Source of the DNA: UBA1740 sp045587025
Lineage (GTDB): Bacteria; Bacillota; Clostridia; Oscillospirales; CAG-272
Direction of reading: 5' to 3'
Assembly: GCA_045587025.1 (NCBI GenBank)
Contig: JAZNBK010000041.1
Span: 44,546 to 108,545, forward strand
DNA: 64,000 nucleotides
The translations under genes and the position numbers were made by a program. The notes beneath the pieces are model-generated. The model was not told the origin of the DNA. It worked only from the letters and a program-made list of their open reading frames with translations, and did no database searches. The first letter of the stretch is position 1, and each line of letters begins with the position of its first letter. Shown here in pieces: positions 25,921 to 35,914 of the stretch.

Positions 25921-26358
25921 ATGGCTTTTGTCGGCACATATAAGCACTCGCTTGACGCTAAAAACAGAATTTTTATTCCTGCTAAGTTCAGAGAAAAGCT
26001 TGGCGATTCCTTTTATATTACAAGGAAGCTCACTACTAATTCTCTCGTTATCTATTCCGAAGAGGAGTGGGAAAAGAAAGCGGAAATAATCGATAGCATC
26101 GCCGACTCTGTTGGCGAGGACATCAAGGAGCTTTTCTACTCGGAAGCTATAGACCCCGTCCCTGATTCTCAAGGCAGAGTAACTCTCACCCCTGCTCTCG
26201 TTGAATACGCGAAAATTGATAAAAATATCGTAATCGCCGGATACGGCAGTTACATTCAAATATGGCCCGAGGAAGTTTGGGAAGAAAGACAAAAGGAAAA
26301 GCAAACGGAAGAAAGGATGAAGCACATTCAGGAAATTAACCTGCGCTTCAACCTATAA
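25921..26358 (+). CDS. mraZ: Transcriptional regulator MraZ
   Basis: DNA-binding regulator of the division and cell-wall cluster; 145 residues made of two SpoVT/AbrB-like half domains. The start ATG 25921 (MAFVGTYKHSLDAKNR) has GAGGAGG upstream; the in-frame ATG at 25858 lies within the operator. The DxKxR motif (SLDAKNRIFIPAKFR) and its second copy (VPDSQGRVTL) are clear. First gene of the dcw operon, ending one base before rsmH. Confidence 0.97.
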   Translation: MAFVGTYKHSLDAKNRIFIPAKFREKLGDSFYITRKLTTNSLVIYSEEEWEKKAEIIDSIADSVGEDIKELFYSEAIDPVPDSQGRVTLTPALVEYAKIDKNIVIAGYGSYIQIWPEEVWEERQKEKQTEERMKHIQEINLRFNL

Positions 26359-26359
26359 T

Positions 26360-27301
26360 ATGCAAATATCTTTCAACCATAAATCAGTACTTCTCGACGA
26401 ATGTATTACCTCCCTTAATATACGAGAAGGACTCACTTATGTTGACTGTACCACAGGCGGTGGCGGACATTCTCTTGAGATAGCAAAGCGTCTCGGTTCC
26501 GACGCAAAGCTCATTTGTTTTGACCGCGACAACACCGCCATTATGGCAGCAAAAGAACGACTTTCGGATTATCTGCCGAAAATCATATTCATAAATGAGA
26601 ATTTTTCCGAGCTTGGAAACGTTCTCGACGACCTTAAAATCGACAACTTGGGCGGCGTTCTCGCAGACCTTGGTTGCTCGTCCTATCAATTCGACACGCC
26701 CGAGAGAGGTTTTTCGTATAACCACGACGCGCCGCTCGATATGAGAATGGATAGGTCAAGCCCCTTAGATGCGTACAAGGTAGTAAACACCTATCCAAAG
26801 GAAGATTTAAAAAGGATAATTTACGAGTACGGAGAAGAGCGTTTCGCTTCATCTATTGCGGATAAAATAGTTAAAAACCGTGAGATTGAAGAAATAAAAA
26901 CGACCCATCAGTTATCTGAAATTATAAAATCAGCCATACCGAAGGCGTCACGTTCAGACGGTCCTCATCCCGCAAAAAGAACATTTCAGGCGATAAGGAT
27001 AGAGGTAAACGGAGAGCTCGACGCAATTGCGCCAACTATCGAAAATGCGCAAAGGCGAATGGTAAAGGGCGGCAGAATAGCAATAATTTCCTTTCATTCG
27101 TTAGAGGACAGAATTGTTAAGCAGGCCTACGCTAAGCTCGCAAGCGGATGTGAATGTCCGAAGGACTTCCCTATTTGTGTTTGCGGCAAAAAGCCGAAGC
27201 TTCAAATTCTTACGAAGAAACCCATTCTTCCCTCAGACGCTGAGCTGGAAGAAAACCCGCGCGCAAGGAGCGCAAAGCTACGCGTAGCAGAAAAGCTTTA
27301 A
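26360..27301 (+). CDS. rsmH: 16S rRNA (cytosine(1402)-N4)-methyltransferase
   Basis: Methylates N4 of C1402 in the ribosomal P site using SAM. 313 residues with HKSVLLDECITSL at the start, motif I YVDCTTGGGGHS, ADLGCSSYQFD, and the C-terminal FHSLEDRIVKQ and RSAKLRVAEK. Standard length and standard place after mraZ; its ATG follows the mraZ stop by 1 base. Confidence 0.97.
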   Translation: MQISFNHKSVLLDECITSLNIREGLTYVDCTTGGGGHSLEIAKRLGSDAKLICFDRDNTAIMAAKERLSDYLPKIIFINENFSELGNVLDDLKIDNLGGVLADLGCSSYQFDTPERGFSYNHDAPLDMRMDRSSPLDAYKVVNTYPKEDLKRIIYEYGEERFASSIADKIVKNREIEEIKTTHQLSEIIKSAIPKASRSDGPHPAKRTFQAIRIEVNGELDAIAPTIENAQRRMVKGGRIAIISFHSLEDRIVKQAYAKLASGCECPKDFPICVCGKKPKLQILTKKPILPSDAELEENPRARSAKLRVAEKL

Positions 27302-27332
27302 AAAGCTGATAATAAACAAGGAGGCGAAAGCA

Positions 27333-27995
27333 GTGACACGCACAATATTATTTACCACAAGAAGCGCTGAGGTAAATCCTTTATATACGAAGTTCCGCGA
27401 TAAGTTCTCTTATCAAGGCACTACCGTAGGCGAATTTATGCGTAACAAGGCGAAGAATGACGGCCACTCGGAGCAACGTCAAAAAGCTTATCAGAATATG
27501 CGTCGTGACACAACTGCGGAAAACAGGATTACGAAAGCAAATTCTCTTCCAAGAGAAAACGGCTTTGTCCCCCCCTCTGATTTTACGACCGTGCTTCCGA
27601 AGGTGAATATTAGGGAAAACGTCAAAGCACGCTCACGTATGCCTATCGGAACGATTATGATTATGTTCCTGTGCGCTATTATCCTTATGGCTCTCATTTA
27701 TATTGGAATGAACGTAAACAATATGACGCACGAAATCGCTCTTATGAAAGCTCAGTCAGACGAGCTTAAGGTTGCTGAAAGAGCGCTTGTCTCCCGACTT
27801 GATGAGAAAAACGACCTGGAGCTTATCGAAGAGATTGCAACCGAGCAGCTCGGAATGGTAAGACGAAACTCTGTTGAACATAACTATCTTTCATTTGGAG
27901 ATTCCGATTCCGCCTCAGTTTATAACAACGAGGACGAAAGCAATCCTATTTTTGCGGGATTGTTGAGCGCTTTTACCGCGGGCTTCAACAAATAA
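27333..27995 (+). CDS. ftsL: FtsL-like cell division protein
   Basis: Bitopic membrane protein of the divisome; partner of DivIB/DivIC that helps activate the FtsW-PBP synthase. 220 residues, starting at GTG 27333 with AAGGAGG 8 bases upstream. It has a long hydrophilic N-terminal tail (about 100 residues), one transmembrane helix near 104-126 (PIGTIMIMFLCAIILMALIYI) and a coiled-coil-like segment 127-160. The short motif ELIEEIATEQLGM is typical of FtsL/DivIC. The N-terminal tail is much longer than in B. subtilis FtsL. Position between rsmH and the PBP gene supports the call. Confidence 0.85.
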   Translation: MTRTILFTTRSAEVNPLYTKFRDKFSYQGTTVGEFMRNKAKNDGHSEQRQKAYQNMRRDTTAENRITKANSLPRENGFVPPSDFTTVLPKVNIRENVKARSRMPIGTIMIMFLCAIILMALIYIGMNVNNMTHEIALMKAQSDELKVAERALVSRLDEKNDLELIEEIATEQLGMVRRNSVEHNYLSFGDSDSASVYNNEDESNPIFAGLLSAFTAGFNK

Positions 27996-28024
27996 GAATA
28001 AAATCCATAATTTTAAAATAAGAT

Positions 28025-28058
28025 ATAGCGATAGATTGCGGTAAACAACTATCGCTAT
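28025..28058 (+). promoter_or_regulatory. Intra-operon stem-loop between ftsL and the PBP gene
   Basis: Perfect 10-bp stem ATAGCGATAG/CTATCGCTAT with a 14-base loop, ending 13 bases before the GGGAGG ribosome site of the next gene. No T-tract follows, so it is more likely an RNA processing/stability or translation element than a terminator. Confidence 0.55.
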
Positions 28059-28082
28059 CCTGTTTATTTGGGAGGAAAAAAC

Positions 28083-30371
28083 TTGAACATACCCCACAAG
28101 GCGTCAAAAAAAGACAATATAGGACTTACGCACAAAAGAGCTTTTGCAGTATTCTGCGTGTTTGGCGCAGCTCTGCTCTTTTTGGTAGGGAAAATTTTTT
28201 ATATGCAGTACTTTAAGTATGATAGCTATCAGCAAAAGGTACTCGACCAAATAACGTACAGCTCTTCTCTTTCTGCAAGGCGCGGAAATATTTACGACTC
28301 AAACATGAATCCCTTGGCGACTAACAAAACCGTTTGGCGTATATTCATTTCTCCGAAAGATATATACGAATACAGCATAAAAAACAACCTGAATTATTCA
28401 GACATTATATCAAAAGGGCTTTCCGAAATTCTCGATATTCCTTACGATACCATATATGAGAAAACGCAAAAGAAAAACCGTCTCGACGAGACGATAATGA
28501 AGGAAGTGGACGAAAAGACGACCGATAAGGTTCTCACATTCATCACCGAGAACGGACTTTCGAGAATGGTCTATACTCAAGCCAGCACGACGAGATATTA
28601 TCCGTTTGGAAATTTAGCCGCGCACGTTATCGGCTTTACGGGAAGCGATAATCAAGGTCTTTTCGGTCTCGAGCAATACTACGACGATGACCTGACGGGT
28701 GTTGACGGAAAGTACATTACGGCGGTAGACGCTCACAGTAACGAAATTCCCTACGATTATTCGAGCTACATACCCGCAAAGGACGGTCTCAGCATCGTCA
28801 CGACCATAGATTCCTTCATTCAAAGGGAGCTTGAAAACGAGCTCGCGGAAATCATTTCCGAGTTTAACGTCCAAAATCGCGCGACGGGAATAGTGATGAA
28901 CGTAAATACAGGCGCTATATACGCAATGGCTACCGCGCCTGATTTTAATTTGAACGAGCCGTACGTATTGGACGAAGTTTCAGAAAGTATATTAAAAGGA
29001 AGCAATTATGCAGAGGATAGCGACGAGTATAAATCGTTACGCACTTCTCTGCTCTACGATATGTGGAGAAACAAGGCGGTAAGCGAGTTGTACGAGCCCG
29101 GCTCCACCTACAAAATCATAACCGCTTCTATGGGAATAGAGCTCGGCGCTACGACCTATAACGACCACTCGTTTAGCTGCCCCGGATATCACATCGTAGG
29201 AGGCGCCAGAATCGGTTGTTGGCGTCCTGCCGGTCACGGCTCGGGAATCACCTTCGCATACGGATTACAGCAATCCTGCAACCCCACTCTTATGCAGCTC
29301 GCCGCAAGAATAGGCAGCTCAAACTTCTATAACTATTTCAAATCGTTTGGCTACCTTTCAAAAACGGGCATCGACCTTCCGAGCGAAAGCCAAACTATCT
29401 TCCACACCGAAAAAGGTCTCGGAACGGTTGAATTGGCGACCGCTTCTTTCGGACAGCGTTTCAAGGTAACACCTATACAGCAAATTACGGCTATTGCGGC
29501 AGTTGCAAACGGCGGATATCTGGTAACACCCCATCTAATCGACTCTCTTATAGACAGCGAGGGCAATACGGTATATCAGTACGAGCAGGAGACGAAGCGG
29601 CAGGTAATATCGTCGCAAACCGCAAAAGTAGTCAGTGAAATACTTGAGGAAGGCGTTTCAGGCACGGGCGCCTCAAAGAACGCTTACGTCGCAGGATACA
29701 GAATAGCTGCGAAAACAGGTACGAGTGAAAAGCTTGATAAGCCCGATAAGAACGGAAACTTTACGCTCCGCATAGGTTCCTGCGTTGCATACGCGCCTTA
29801 CGTCGATACGTCGATAGCGGTAATAATAATAGTAGATGAGCCAATCGTAAACTATTACGGCGCTACGGTTGCAGCTCCCTACATTTCCGACCTTCTGACG
29901 AAAATTATGCCTTATCTCGGATATGAGCCGAATTATACCGACGAACAGCTCAACTCTCTTTCTGTAAGGATAGGAAATTACGTCGGAAAAACCGTAGGTG
30001 CGGCAAAGAAAGCTCTTTCCTCACTCGGACTCTCATCAGACGCATTGGGCGCTGACGACAGCGCGATAATTACCGCTCAAAGTCCCGCTCCCTCAACCTC
30101 ACTTACAAAGAATATGGGCTCTGTAATCCTGTATACCGAGTATAATAACACGGAAACTACGACAGTTCCAAACGTTCTTGGAAAGAGCGTAACGGAAGCA
30201 AACCAGATACTCCTTTCAAGAGGTCTTAATATCAAGGTAGAGGGCGCAAAGAATTACGCAATAAGCGATACGGTATACGCAAAGGCGACCTATCAATCTA
30301 TAGAAGCGGGTATGTCGGCAGAAAAAGGAACCGTAATTACGGTAAAATTTCTTTACGACGACCGCGATTAA
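28083..30371 (+). CDS. spoVD: SpoVD/PBP2-type class B penicillin-binding protein with PASTA domains
   Basis: Peptidoglycan transpeptidase for septal or spore-cortex synthesis. 762 residues from TTG 28083 (GGGAGG 7 bases upstream; a TTG at 28068 would overlap that site). One transmembrane helix is at about 20-40, then the PBP dimerisation domain. The transpeptidase motifs are STYK (Ser341), SCN (Ser398) and KTGTS (Lys544), all intact. Two C-terminal PASTA domains follow (NYVGKTVGAAKKALSSLGL; VPNVLGKSVTEANQILLSRG). The PASTA tail is typical of SpoVD and PBP2x types; no second PBP is in the cluster, so it may be the vegetative division PBP as well. Confidence 0.9.
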   Translation: MNIPHKASKKDNIGLTHKRAFAVFCVFGAALLFLVGKIFYMQYFKYDSYQQKVLDQITYSSSLSARRGNIYDSNMNPLATNKTVWRIFISPKDIYEYSIKNNLNYSDIISKGLSEILDIPYDTIYEKTQKKNRLDETIMKEVDEKTTDKVLTFITENGLSRMVYTQASTTRYYPFGNLAAHVIGFTGSDNQGLFGLEQYYDDDLTGVDGKYITAVDAHSNEIPYDYSSYIPAKDGLSIVTTIDSFIQRELENELAEIISEFNVQNRATGIVMNVNTGAIYAMATAPDFNLNEPYVLDEVSESILKGSNYAEDSDEYKSLRTSLLYDMWRNKAVSELYEPGSTYKIITASMGIELGATTYNDHSFSCPGYHIVGGARIGCWRPAGHGSGITFAYGLQQSCNPTLMQLAARIGSSNFYNYFKSFGYLSKTGIDLPSESQTIFHTEKGLGTVELATASFGQRFKVTPIQQITAIAAVANGGYLVTPHLIDSLIDSEGNTVYQYEQETKRQVISSQTAKVVSEILEEGVSGTGASKNAYVAGYRIAAKTGTSEKLDKPDKNGNFTLRIGSCVAYAPYVDTSIAVIIIVDEPIVNYYGATVAAPYISDLLTKIMPYLGYEPNYTDEQLNSLSVRIGNYVGKTVGAAKKALSSLGLSSDALGADDSAIITAQSPAPSTSLTKNMGSVILYTEYNNTETTTVPNVLGKSVTEANQILLSRGLNIKVEGAKNYAISDTVYAKATYQSIEAGMSAEKGTVITVKFLYDDRD

Positions 30372-30417
30372 ATCACTTGAACGGATAAAGGACGTATATC
30401 ACAAAGGATAATAAAAG

Positions 30418-32022
30418 ATGTCGAAACCATTTTCGAAATATAAGAGCGAGGGCAAAAGCGCTTTTGCTTCCTATATTAATATCTTTTGTGAGGTGTCCGA
30501 TTTGAAACTTTCAGAGCTTATCTATGAAAACGAATACTCAAGCAAATGCCCTGCAAACGTTATAGAAATTACAGAAATTGTTACCGACACGTCTAAAATC
30601 ACAAAAAACTGCCTCTTTATTTGTATCGCGGGCAGAAAATATAATCCGCACAAAATGCTCGATTATATTGCAAAAAAAGGCGCAGCGGCTATTATAACGC
30701 AGGTAGGCGAGGAATACGAAAGGACTATTTCAGCGCCTATCTTTGAGGTTAATAACTCAAGGGAGATACTCTCGCTTGCTTATGCAAGGTTTTACAAAAA
30801 TCCGCAAAAGCGCCTGCGTATGATAGGAATTACAGGCACTAACGGAAAAACCTCTACCTCTTATATTCTGCGTTCGATTTTAAGACGCGCGGGATATAAG
30901 GTAGGACTTATAGGCACTGTTGAATGTCTAATCGAAAACGAAGTTTACAGTCTGCCCGACAACACGCAAAACGCAGATAAGCTAAAGACGATGACCACTC
31001 CCGACGCAGAGATACTTTATAAAATTCTCGACAAAATGGTATCGGCGGGAATTGAATACGTTATTATGGAGGTATCTTCTCATTCCCTTGCGCTAAAAAA
31101 GGTTTCTCCGATATTTTTCGATATTGCTATATTTACGAACCTCGCCCCCGAGCATCTCGATTTTCATATAACTATGGAAAACTATATGCTATCAAAAGCG
31201 GAGCTTTTCAGACGTTGCAAATACGGAATATTCAATTGTGATAGCGAATACGCGCAAGAGATAATAAACAAGAGCTCTTGCGAGGTCATACGCTGTTCCG
31301 TTTCGGGACGTGAGAAATACAGGGCAGAGGACGTGAAATTATTAGGCAGTCGCGGCGTGGAATATATCTATTCAAGCCCCGATTTGCAGATGAAAATCAA
31401 AAGCGGAATACCCGCCGTATTCACGGTATACAATTCCCTGTTCGCAATTATAGCGGCGTTAAAATTAGGCGTCCCCTATCAAACGATAATAGACGCTTTA
31501 TATTATATACCGAGCGTTTCCGGGCGTCTCGAACGCCTGAATCTCGGAGACGAGGACAATGAATTTTCCGTCTTTATTGACTTCGCTCATACCGAATCTG
31601 CTCTTAAAAACATACTAAATACGGTGAGGAGCTTTCGCTCGGGCGGCGAAAGGATAGTTCTCCTGTTCGGCTGCGGCGGAAACCGTGACAGAACGAAAAG
31701 AGCGCCTATGGGCAGAGTGGCGGAAGAGCTTTCCGATTTTGTAATCGTAACGTCCGATAATAGCAGAAACGAGGATAAAAAACAGATAATAAGAGATATT
31801 TTGGAGGGAATGAACGACGTGAACAAGCGCCGTGTCATTCTTGACAGAAAAAAGGCGATAGAATACGCCATATTAAACGCAAAAAAGAACGATATAATTA
31901 TTTTGGCAGGCAAAGGGCACGAAATGTATCAAATAGACAGCGAGGGCGAATACTTTTTTGACGAACGCAAAATAGTTAGCTGCGCGCTTGAAAAACGCAG
32001 AAACGGAGATAATAATAAATGA
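30418..32022 (+). CDS. murE: UDP-MurNAc-tripeptide synthetase
   Basis: Adds the third residue to the peptidoglycan stem peptide. 534 residues; ATP-binding GTNGKTSTS near 140, the carbamylated-Lys region, and LAGKGHEMYQ near the C-terminus. The amino-acid selectivity motif reads DNSRNED, where meso-DAP enzymes have DNPR; the retained Arg favours meso-diaminopimelate. The start is uncertain. ATG 30418 has AAAGGA upstream, but TTG 30502 (giving MKLSELIYENEY, the usual family start) has GAGGTG 6 bases upstream and would remove 28 non-conserved residues. The stop overlaps murF by 4 bases. Confidence 0.93.
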   Translation: MSKPFSKYKSEGKSAFASYINIFCEVSDLKLSELIYENEYSSKCPANVIEITEIVTDTSKITKNCLFICIAGRKYNPHKMLDYIAKKGAAAIITQVGEEYERTISAPIFEVNNSREILSLAYARFYKNPQKRLRMIGITGTNGKTSTSYILRSILRRAGYKVGLIGTVECLIENEVYSLPDNTQNADKLKTMTTPDAEILYKILDKMVSAGIEYVIMEVSSHSLALKKVSPIFFDIAIFTNLAPEHLDFHITMENYMLSKAELFRRCKYGIFNCDSEYAQEIINKSSCEVIRCSVSGREKYRAEDVKLLGSRGVEYIYSSPDLQMKIKSGIPAVFTVYNSLFAIIAALKLGVPYQTIIDALYYIPSVSGRLERLNLGDEDNEFSVFIDFAHTESALKNILNTVRSFRSGGERIVLLFGCGGNRDRTKRAPMGRVAEELSDFVIVTSDNSRNEDKKQIIRDILEGMNDVNKRRVILDRKKAIEYAILNAKKNDIIILAGKGHEMYQIDSEGEYFFDERKIVSCALEKRRNGDNNK

Positions 32023-33431
32023 GGATTAAATTGGCTTATCCCCTGACTCTTGGGGCGATAGCGGAATATACAAATGCAGAAATTTTCTTAAATCAGGATA
32101 AAATAATAAATTTTATAACTACGGACACAAGAGAGCTTGAAGCAGGAGATTTGTTCGTAGCTCTGAAGGGCGAAAGCTTCGACGGCAATGACTATGCGCC
32201 CAAAGCCATTGAATTGGGCGCCATAGGCGCATTGTGCGACAGAGTTGCGCCCGGAGCGGACGACAGTAAAATGCTGATCTGCTCTGATACCGTAGCGGCG
32301 CTCGGTGCGCTTGCAAAGCAATATCTTTCTTTACACAGAAAAAAGGTCGTCGCAATTACGGGAAGCGTCGGAAAAACGACAACGAAGGAATTCGTTTATT
32401 CCGTGCTTTCTCAAAAATTCAAGGTGCACAAAACCGCGGGAAATCTCAACAACGAGCTTGGTCTCCCCTACACCGTGCTTTCAATGCCTCAGGACGCGCA
32501 AATTCTCGTAACCGAAATGGGAATGAGCGGTCTCGGAGAAATTGAATATCTGTCCGAAATTGCAAAGCCGGATATCGCGCTTGTAACGATAATAGGTTCT
32601 TCACACCTGGAGCATCTCGGCACGAGGGAGAACATTTGTAAAGCAAAAATGGAAATAGTAAAGGGAATGAACAAAGAGGGCGTCCTGCTCGTAAACGGCG
32701 ACGAGCCGTTGCTCCGTTCTCAGTCCTATTCAAAATATAATCCAAGATTCCTTTCGCTGTCAAATTCGAGCGAGCCGTCTGAATACAAGGTCAGCAATAT
32801 AACGACGGAGAAGGAATTTACCCTCTTTGATTTTTCATACAACAAAGATACCTTCAAGCTGAAGGCGAGCGGTATAGGAAGGCATATTGCTCAGGCAGGA
32901 GCTTTCGCCTCTGCCGTTGGTCTTATGCTCGGTATGGAAAGAGAAGAAATAGAAAAAGGTCTCATGAGCTACAAGACCGAAAAAATGCGTCAAAACATAT
33001 ATAAAATCGGAGAAATAACTATAATAGACGACTGTTATAACGCTTCTCCCGAATCTATGCGCGCGGCATCAGACGTGCTTTTCGATATTGCGAAGAGAGA
33101 AAATTCCCGCGCCGTTGCCCTGCTCGGCGATATGAAGGAATTAGGAGAAAACACACGCGTTCTGCACGAGGGCGTGGGCGAATATCTCGCAAAAAACGGA
33201 CTAGCCCTTCTCTTCACCTTCGGTTTAATTGCGGAAAACTATGCAATTGGGGCGAAAAAAGGCGGAATGGATACGTCGGATATCTTTTCAAATCCCAACG
33301 TAACTGCGCCTGAAATAAGCGGAGACGCACTCGTAAAGCATTTAAGAGCGGGCGACGTTTTGTTAATTAAAGCGTCTCGCGCCATGTCAGCCGAAAAAAT
33401 CATAAATTATCTAAGCGAGCATATAAATTAA
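32019..33431 (+). CDS. murF: UDP-MurNAc-tripeptide-D-Ala-D-Ala ligase
   Basis: Attaches D-Ala-D-Ala to complete the cytoplasmic pentapeptide precursor. 470 residues; N-terminal domain with TTDTRELEAGDLFVALKGE, P-loop ITGSVGKTTTKEF near 110, TEMGMSGLGEIEYLS, and DDCYNASPESMRAA. The ATG overlaps the murE stop (ATGA), implying coupled translation. Confidence 0.97.
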   Translation: MRIKLAYPLTLGAIAEYTNAEIFLNQDKIINFITTDTRELEAGDLFVALKGESFDGNDYAPKAIELGAIGALCDRVAPGADDSKMLICSDTVAALGALAKQYLSLHRKKVVAITGSVGKTTTKEFVYSVLSQKFKVHKTAGNLNNELGLPYTVLSMPQDAQILVTEMGMSGLGEIEYLSEIAKPDIALVTIIGSSHLEHLGTRENICKAKMEIVKGMNKEGVLLVNGDEPLLRSQSYSKYNPRFLSLSNSSEPSEYKVSNITTEKEFTLFDFSYNKDTFKLKASGIGRHIAQAGAFASAVGLMLGMEREEIEKGLMSYKTEKMRQNIYKIGEITIIDDCYNASPESMRAASDVLFDIAKRENSRAVALLGDMKELGENTRVLHEGVGEYLAKNGLALLFTFGLIAENYAIGAKKGGMDTSDIFSNPNVTAPEISGDALVKHLRAGDVLLIKASRAMSAEKIINYLSEHIN

Positions 33432-33468
33432 TATAAATTATAAGACCATCATAAGAAAGGAATACTCT

Positions 33469-34458
33469 ATGCCAACTATTGCTTATTATCTGATCTCGTT
33501 AGTCGCTGTTTTCGCTTTAACAGCGCTGTTTACACGATACCTCATACCGAAGCTCAAAAGCTGGAAAATGGGGCAGAAAATTTTAGATATAGGCCCTCGT
33601 TGGCACAAATCAAAGGAAAATACGCCTACTATGGGCGGACTTGCATTTTTAGTTTCCGCGACCTTGGTTTGCGCCGTTTTAGCCGTCGTTGCCCGTCGTG
33701 ACGCAACGTTAAAGGAACTGCTTTTCATGATCTTTACGCTCCTGTATGCAATTGCTAACGGCATTACGGGAATTATAGACGATATGGTAAAATTCAGAAA
33801 GCAGCAAAACGAAGGTCTGACGAAAACGCAAAAAATCATTTTGCAGATAGTTTTTTCAGGCGCATACTTGGCTCTTTTGAGAATTTACGAGCTTATAGAG
33901 ACAAGCGCTTATATTCCCTTCCTTGACACTTACGTAGAGCTTGGCTTCGCTTATTATTTCTTCGCTATGGTACTCTGCGTAGGAGTTGTAAATTTTGCTA
34001 ATTTCACAGACGGCATAGACGGACTTCTTTCCTCCGTTACTATGATAATAGGTCTTTTCTTCGCATATGCGTCTATTCGATACGATTTAATTTCATCCAC
34101 TATCATATCGGGCGCTTTATCGGGCGCAACCCTTGGATTTTTGGTATATAATTTCTACCCTGCTAAAATTTTCATGGGAGACACCGGCTCGCTCTTCTTA
34201 GGCGGACTCGTCGTCGGCTCTGCGTTTATGATAAACAACCCGCTCATCGTTATCCTCGTGGGCATTATCTATATATTTGAAGGCATTTCGGTAGCCCTTC
34301 AGATATGCTCCTTCAAGCTTACCAGAAAGCGTATATTCAAAATGGCGCCGATACACCACCATTTCGAAAAATGCGGTTGGAGCGAGATAAAAATAGTCAG
34401 TGTATTTTCTATTATCACGCTTATCGCTTGTATAATTTCCGCATTTGGTCTCAACTGA
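33469..34458 (+). CDS. mraY: Phospho-N-acetylmuramoyl-pentapeptide transferase
   Basis: Integral membrane enzyme that makes lipid I from UDP-MurNAc-pentapeptide and undecaprenyl phosphate. 329 residues, about ten transmembrane helices; motifs KENTPTMGG near the start, the catalytic NFTDGIDGL around residue 182, FMGDTGSL, and the substrate-loop PIHHHFEKCGW near 290. AAGGAA precedes the ATG. Normally followed by murD, which is absent here; ftsW comes next. Confidence 0.97.
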   Translation: MPTIAYYLISLVAVFALTALFTRYLIPKLKSWKMGQKILDIGPRWHKSKENTPTMGGLAFLVSATLVCAVLAVVARRDATLKELLFMIFTLLYAIANGITGIIDDMVKFRKQQNEGLTKTQKIILQIVFSGAYLALLRIYELIETSAYIPFLDTYVELGFAYYFFAMVLCVGVVNFANFTDGIDGLLSSVTMIIGLFFAYASIRYDLISSTIISGALSGATLGFLVYNFYPAKIFMGDTGSLFLGGLVVGSAFMINNPLIVILVGIIYIFEGISVALQICSFKLTRKRIFKMAPIHHHFEKCGWSEIKIVSVFSIITLIACIISAFGLN

Positions 34459-34488
34459 TTAAAACTGAACTGAAAAGGAGTCCTGTCT

Positions 34489-35898
34489 ATGCAAAATGAT
34501 AACAAAAACCAGAACGAAATCGGCTTCGGCAGGTCTTCTTCTGTAACGCAGTCACAAGCAGTTAACGGCTCTAACGGGCAAGAATTACATAAAAATCAAA
34601 AGAGTAGCGGCTCTCGCAAAAAAGGAATTTCGTCCTTTTTCCGCGACATTTCCCTCTCCGACGCCTTCGGAAAAGAAAACGACCTGCCAAGCTTTATAAA
34701 GCGGTTACCAAAGCCGCTTCGTATCCTCTGGCAGATGGCGTTTGGCGGCGCTGACAAAAATGCGAAAAAGCTCGTCCCTCGGGACTGCGCCGGAATTGAC
34801 CGTGTGATGCTTATTATTATTTGTATTCTCATTTGTATCGGCTCGGTAATGGTTTTCAGCGCCAGCTACGCATATGCGGAAACACGCTATAACGACAGCT
34901 TACATTTCGTAAAGAAGCAATGTATGTTCGTAATACTTGGCTTTATCGCTATGTTTTTAACCTCAATATTTACTCCCGAGTTTTACAAGACGATAGCAAG
35001 AGGTGTTTATGCCGTATCGCTTTTGCTTCTTGTAGCGGTTCTTATAATGGGCTTTGCGGGAAACGGAGCGCAGAGGTGGTTAAGTATAGGCCCTATATCA
35101 TTTCAGCCGTCAGAAATAGCCAAAATGGCTCTGGTAATGGTTCTCGCCTGGTATTATTCCGTTTTCGGCGACAGGGCAATGGACTATAAAAACAAAAGAA
35201 AATCCATGTTTTACGGAATTTTATATCCCTTTGCTATCATCGGAATAACTGCAGGTCTCGTAATGCTCGAAAAGCATTTGTCCTGCCTTATAATTTTAGG
35301 TTGTATAGGTCTTATAATAATGTTCGTCGCCGGCTCTAACGCAAAAGTTTTGGGAATCCTTTGCGGCGGCGGACTTCTCGGCGTGGGAACGCTCGCAGTC
35401 GCGCTTGAGTATACTCGCAAGCGTCTCGTAATCTGGCTCAATCCTGAAAAGTACCCTCTTGCAGGCGGCTGGCAAACTCTCGAAGGTATGATGGCTATCG
35501 GCTCGGGCGGACTTCTCGGCTTAGGACTCGGGAACAGCAGAATGAAATACAGCTATGTTTCAGAGCCGGCGAATGACTTCATCTTCACTATCACCTGCGA
35601 GGAGCTCGGCTTTGTGGGCGCCGTAGTAATAATCGCGATATTTGCCCTTTTCATTTGGAGGGGCTACGTAATCGCTCTGAACAACCGCGACACATTTTCA
35701 AGGATCACCGCCTTTGGAATAACGACTCAGGTGGCGGTGCAAGTAGTTTTGAACATTGCCGTAGTTACCAACTCTATCCCCAACACCGGTATAGCGCTTC
35801 CCTTCTTTAGCTACGGAGGCACTTCACTCGTGATTCTTTTCGCTGAAATGGGAATCCTGCTTTCCATATCGCGCTTCTCTCATTTAAAATACAGATAA
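34489..35898 (+). CDS. ftsW: FtsW/SpoVE lipid II polymerase (SEDS family)
   Basis: SEDS glycosyltransferase that polymerises lipid II at the septum with its partner PBP. 469 residues. An unusually long hydrophilic N-terminus (about 100 residues, rich in Asn/Ser/Gln/Lys) precedes the first of ten membrane helices (MLIIICILICIGSVMVFSAS). The family motifs GAQRWL (as GNGAQRWLSIGPISFQPSE), the catalytic-loop region and PNTGIALPFFSYGGTSL are present. AAAAGGAG precedes the ATG. Confidence 0.95.
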   Translation: MQNDNKNQNEIGFGRSSSVTQSQAVNGSNGQELHKNQKSSGSRKKGISSFFRDISLSDAFGKENDLPSFIKRLPKPLRILWQMAFGGADKNAKKLVPRDCAGIDRVMLIIICILICIGSVMVFSASYAYAETRYNDSLHFVKKQCMFVILGFIAMFLTSIFTPEFYKTIARGVYAVSLLLLVAVLIMGFAGNGAQRWLSIGPISFQPSEIAKMALVMVLAWYYSVFGDRAMDYKNKRKSMFYGILYPFAIIGITAGLVMLEKHLSCLIILGCIGLIIMFVAGSNAKVLGILCGGGLLGVGTLAVALEYTRKRLVIWLNPEKYPLAGGWQTLEGMMAIGSGGLLGLGLGNSRMKYSYVSEPANDFIFTITCEELGFVGAVVIIAIFALFIWRGYVIALNNRDTFSRITAFGITTQVAVQVVLNIAVVTNSIPNTGIALPFFSYGGTSLVILFAEMGILLSISRFSHLKYR

Positions 35899-35914
35899 TT
35901 TAAAAGGAGCGATT

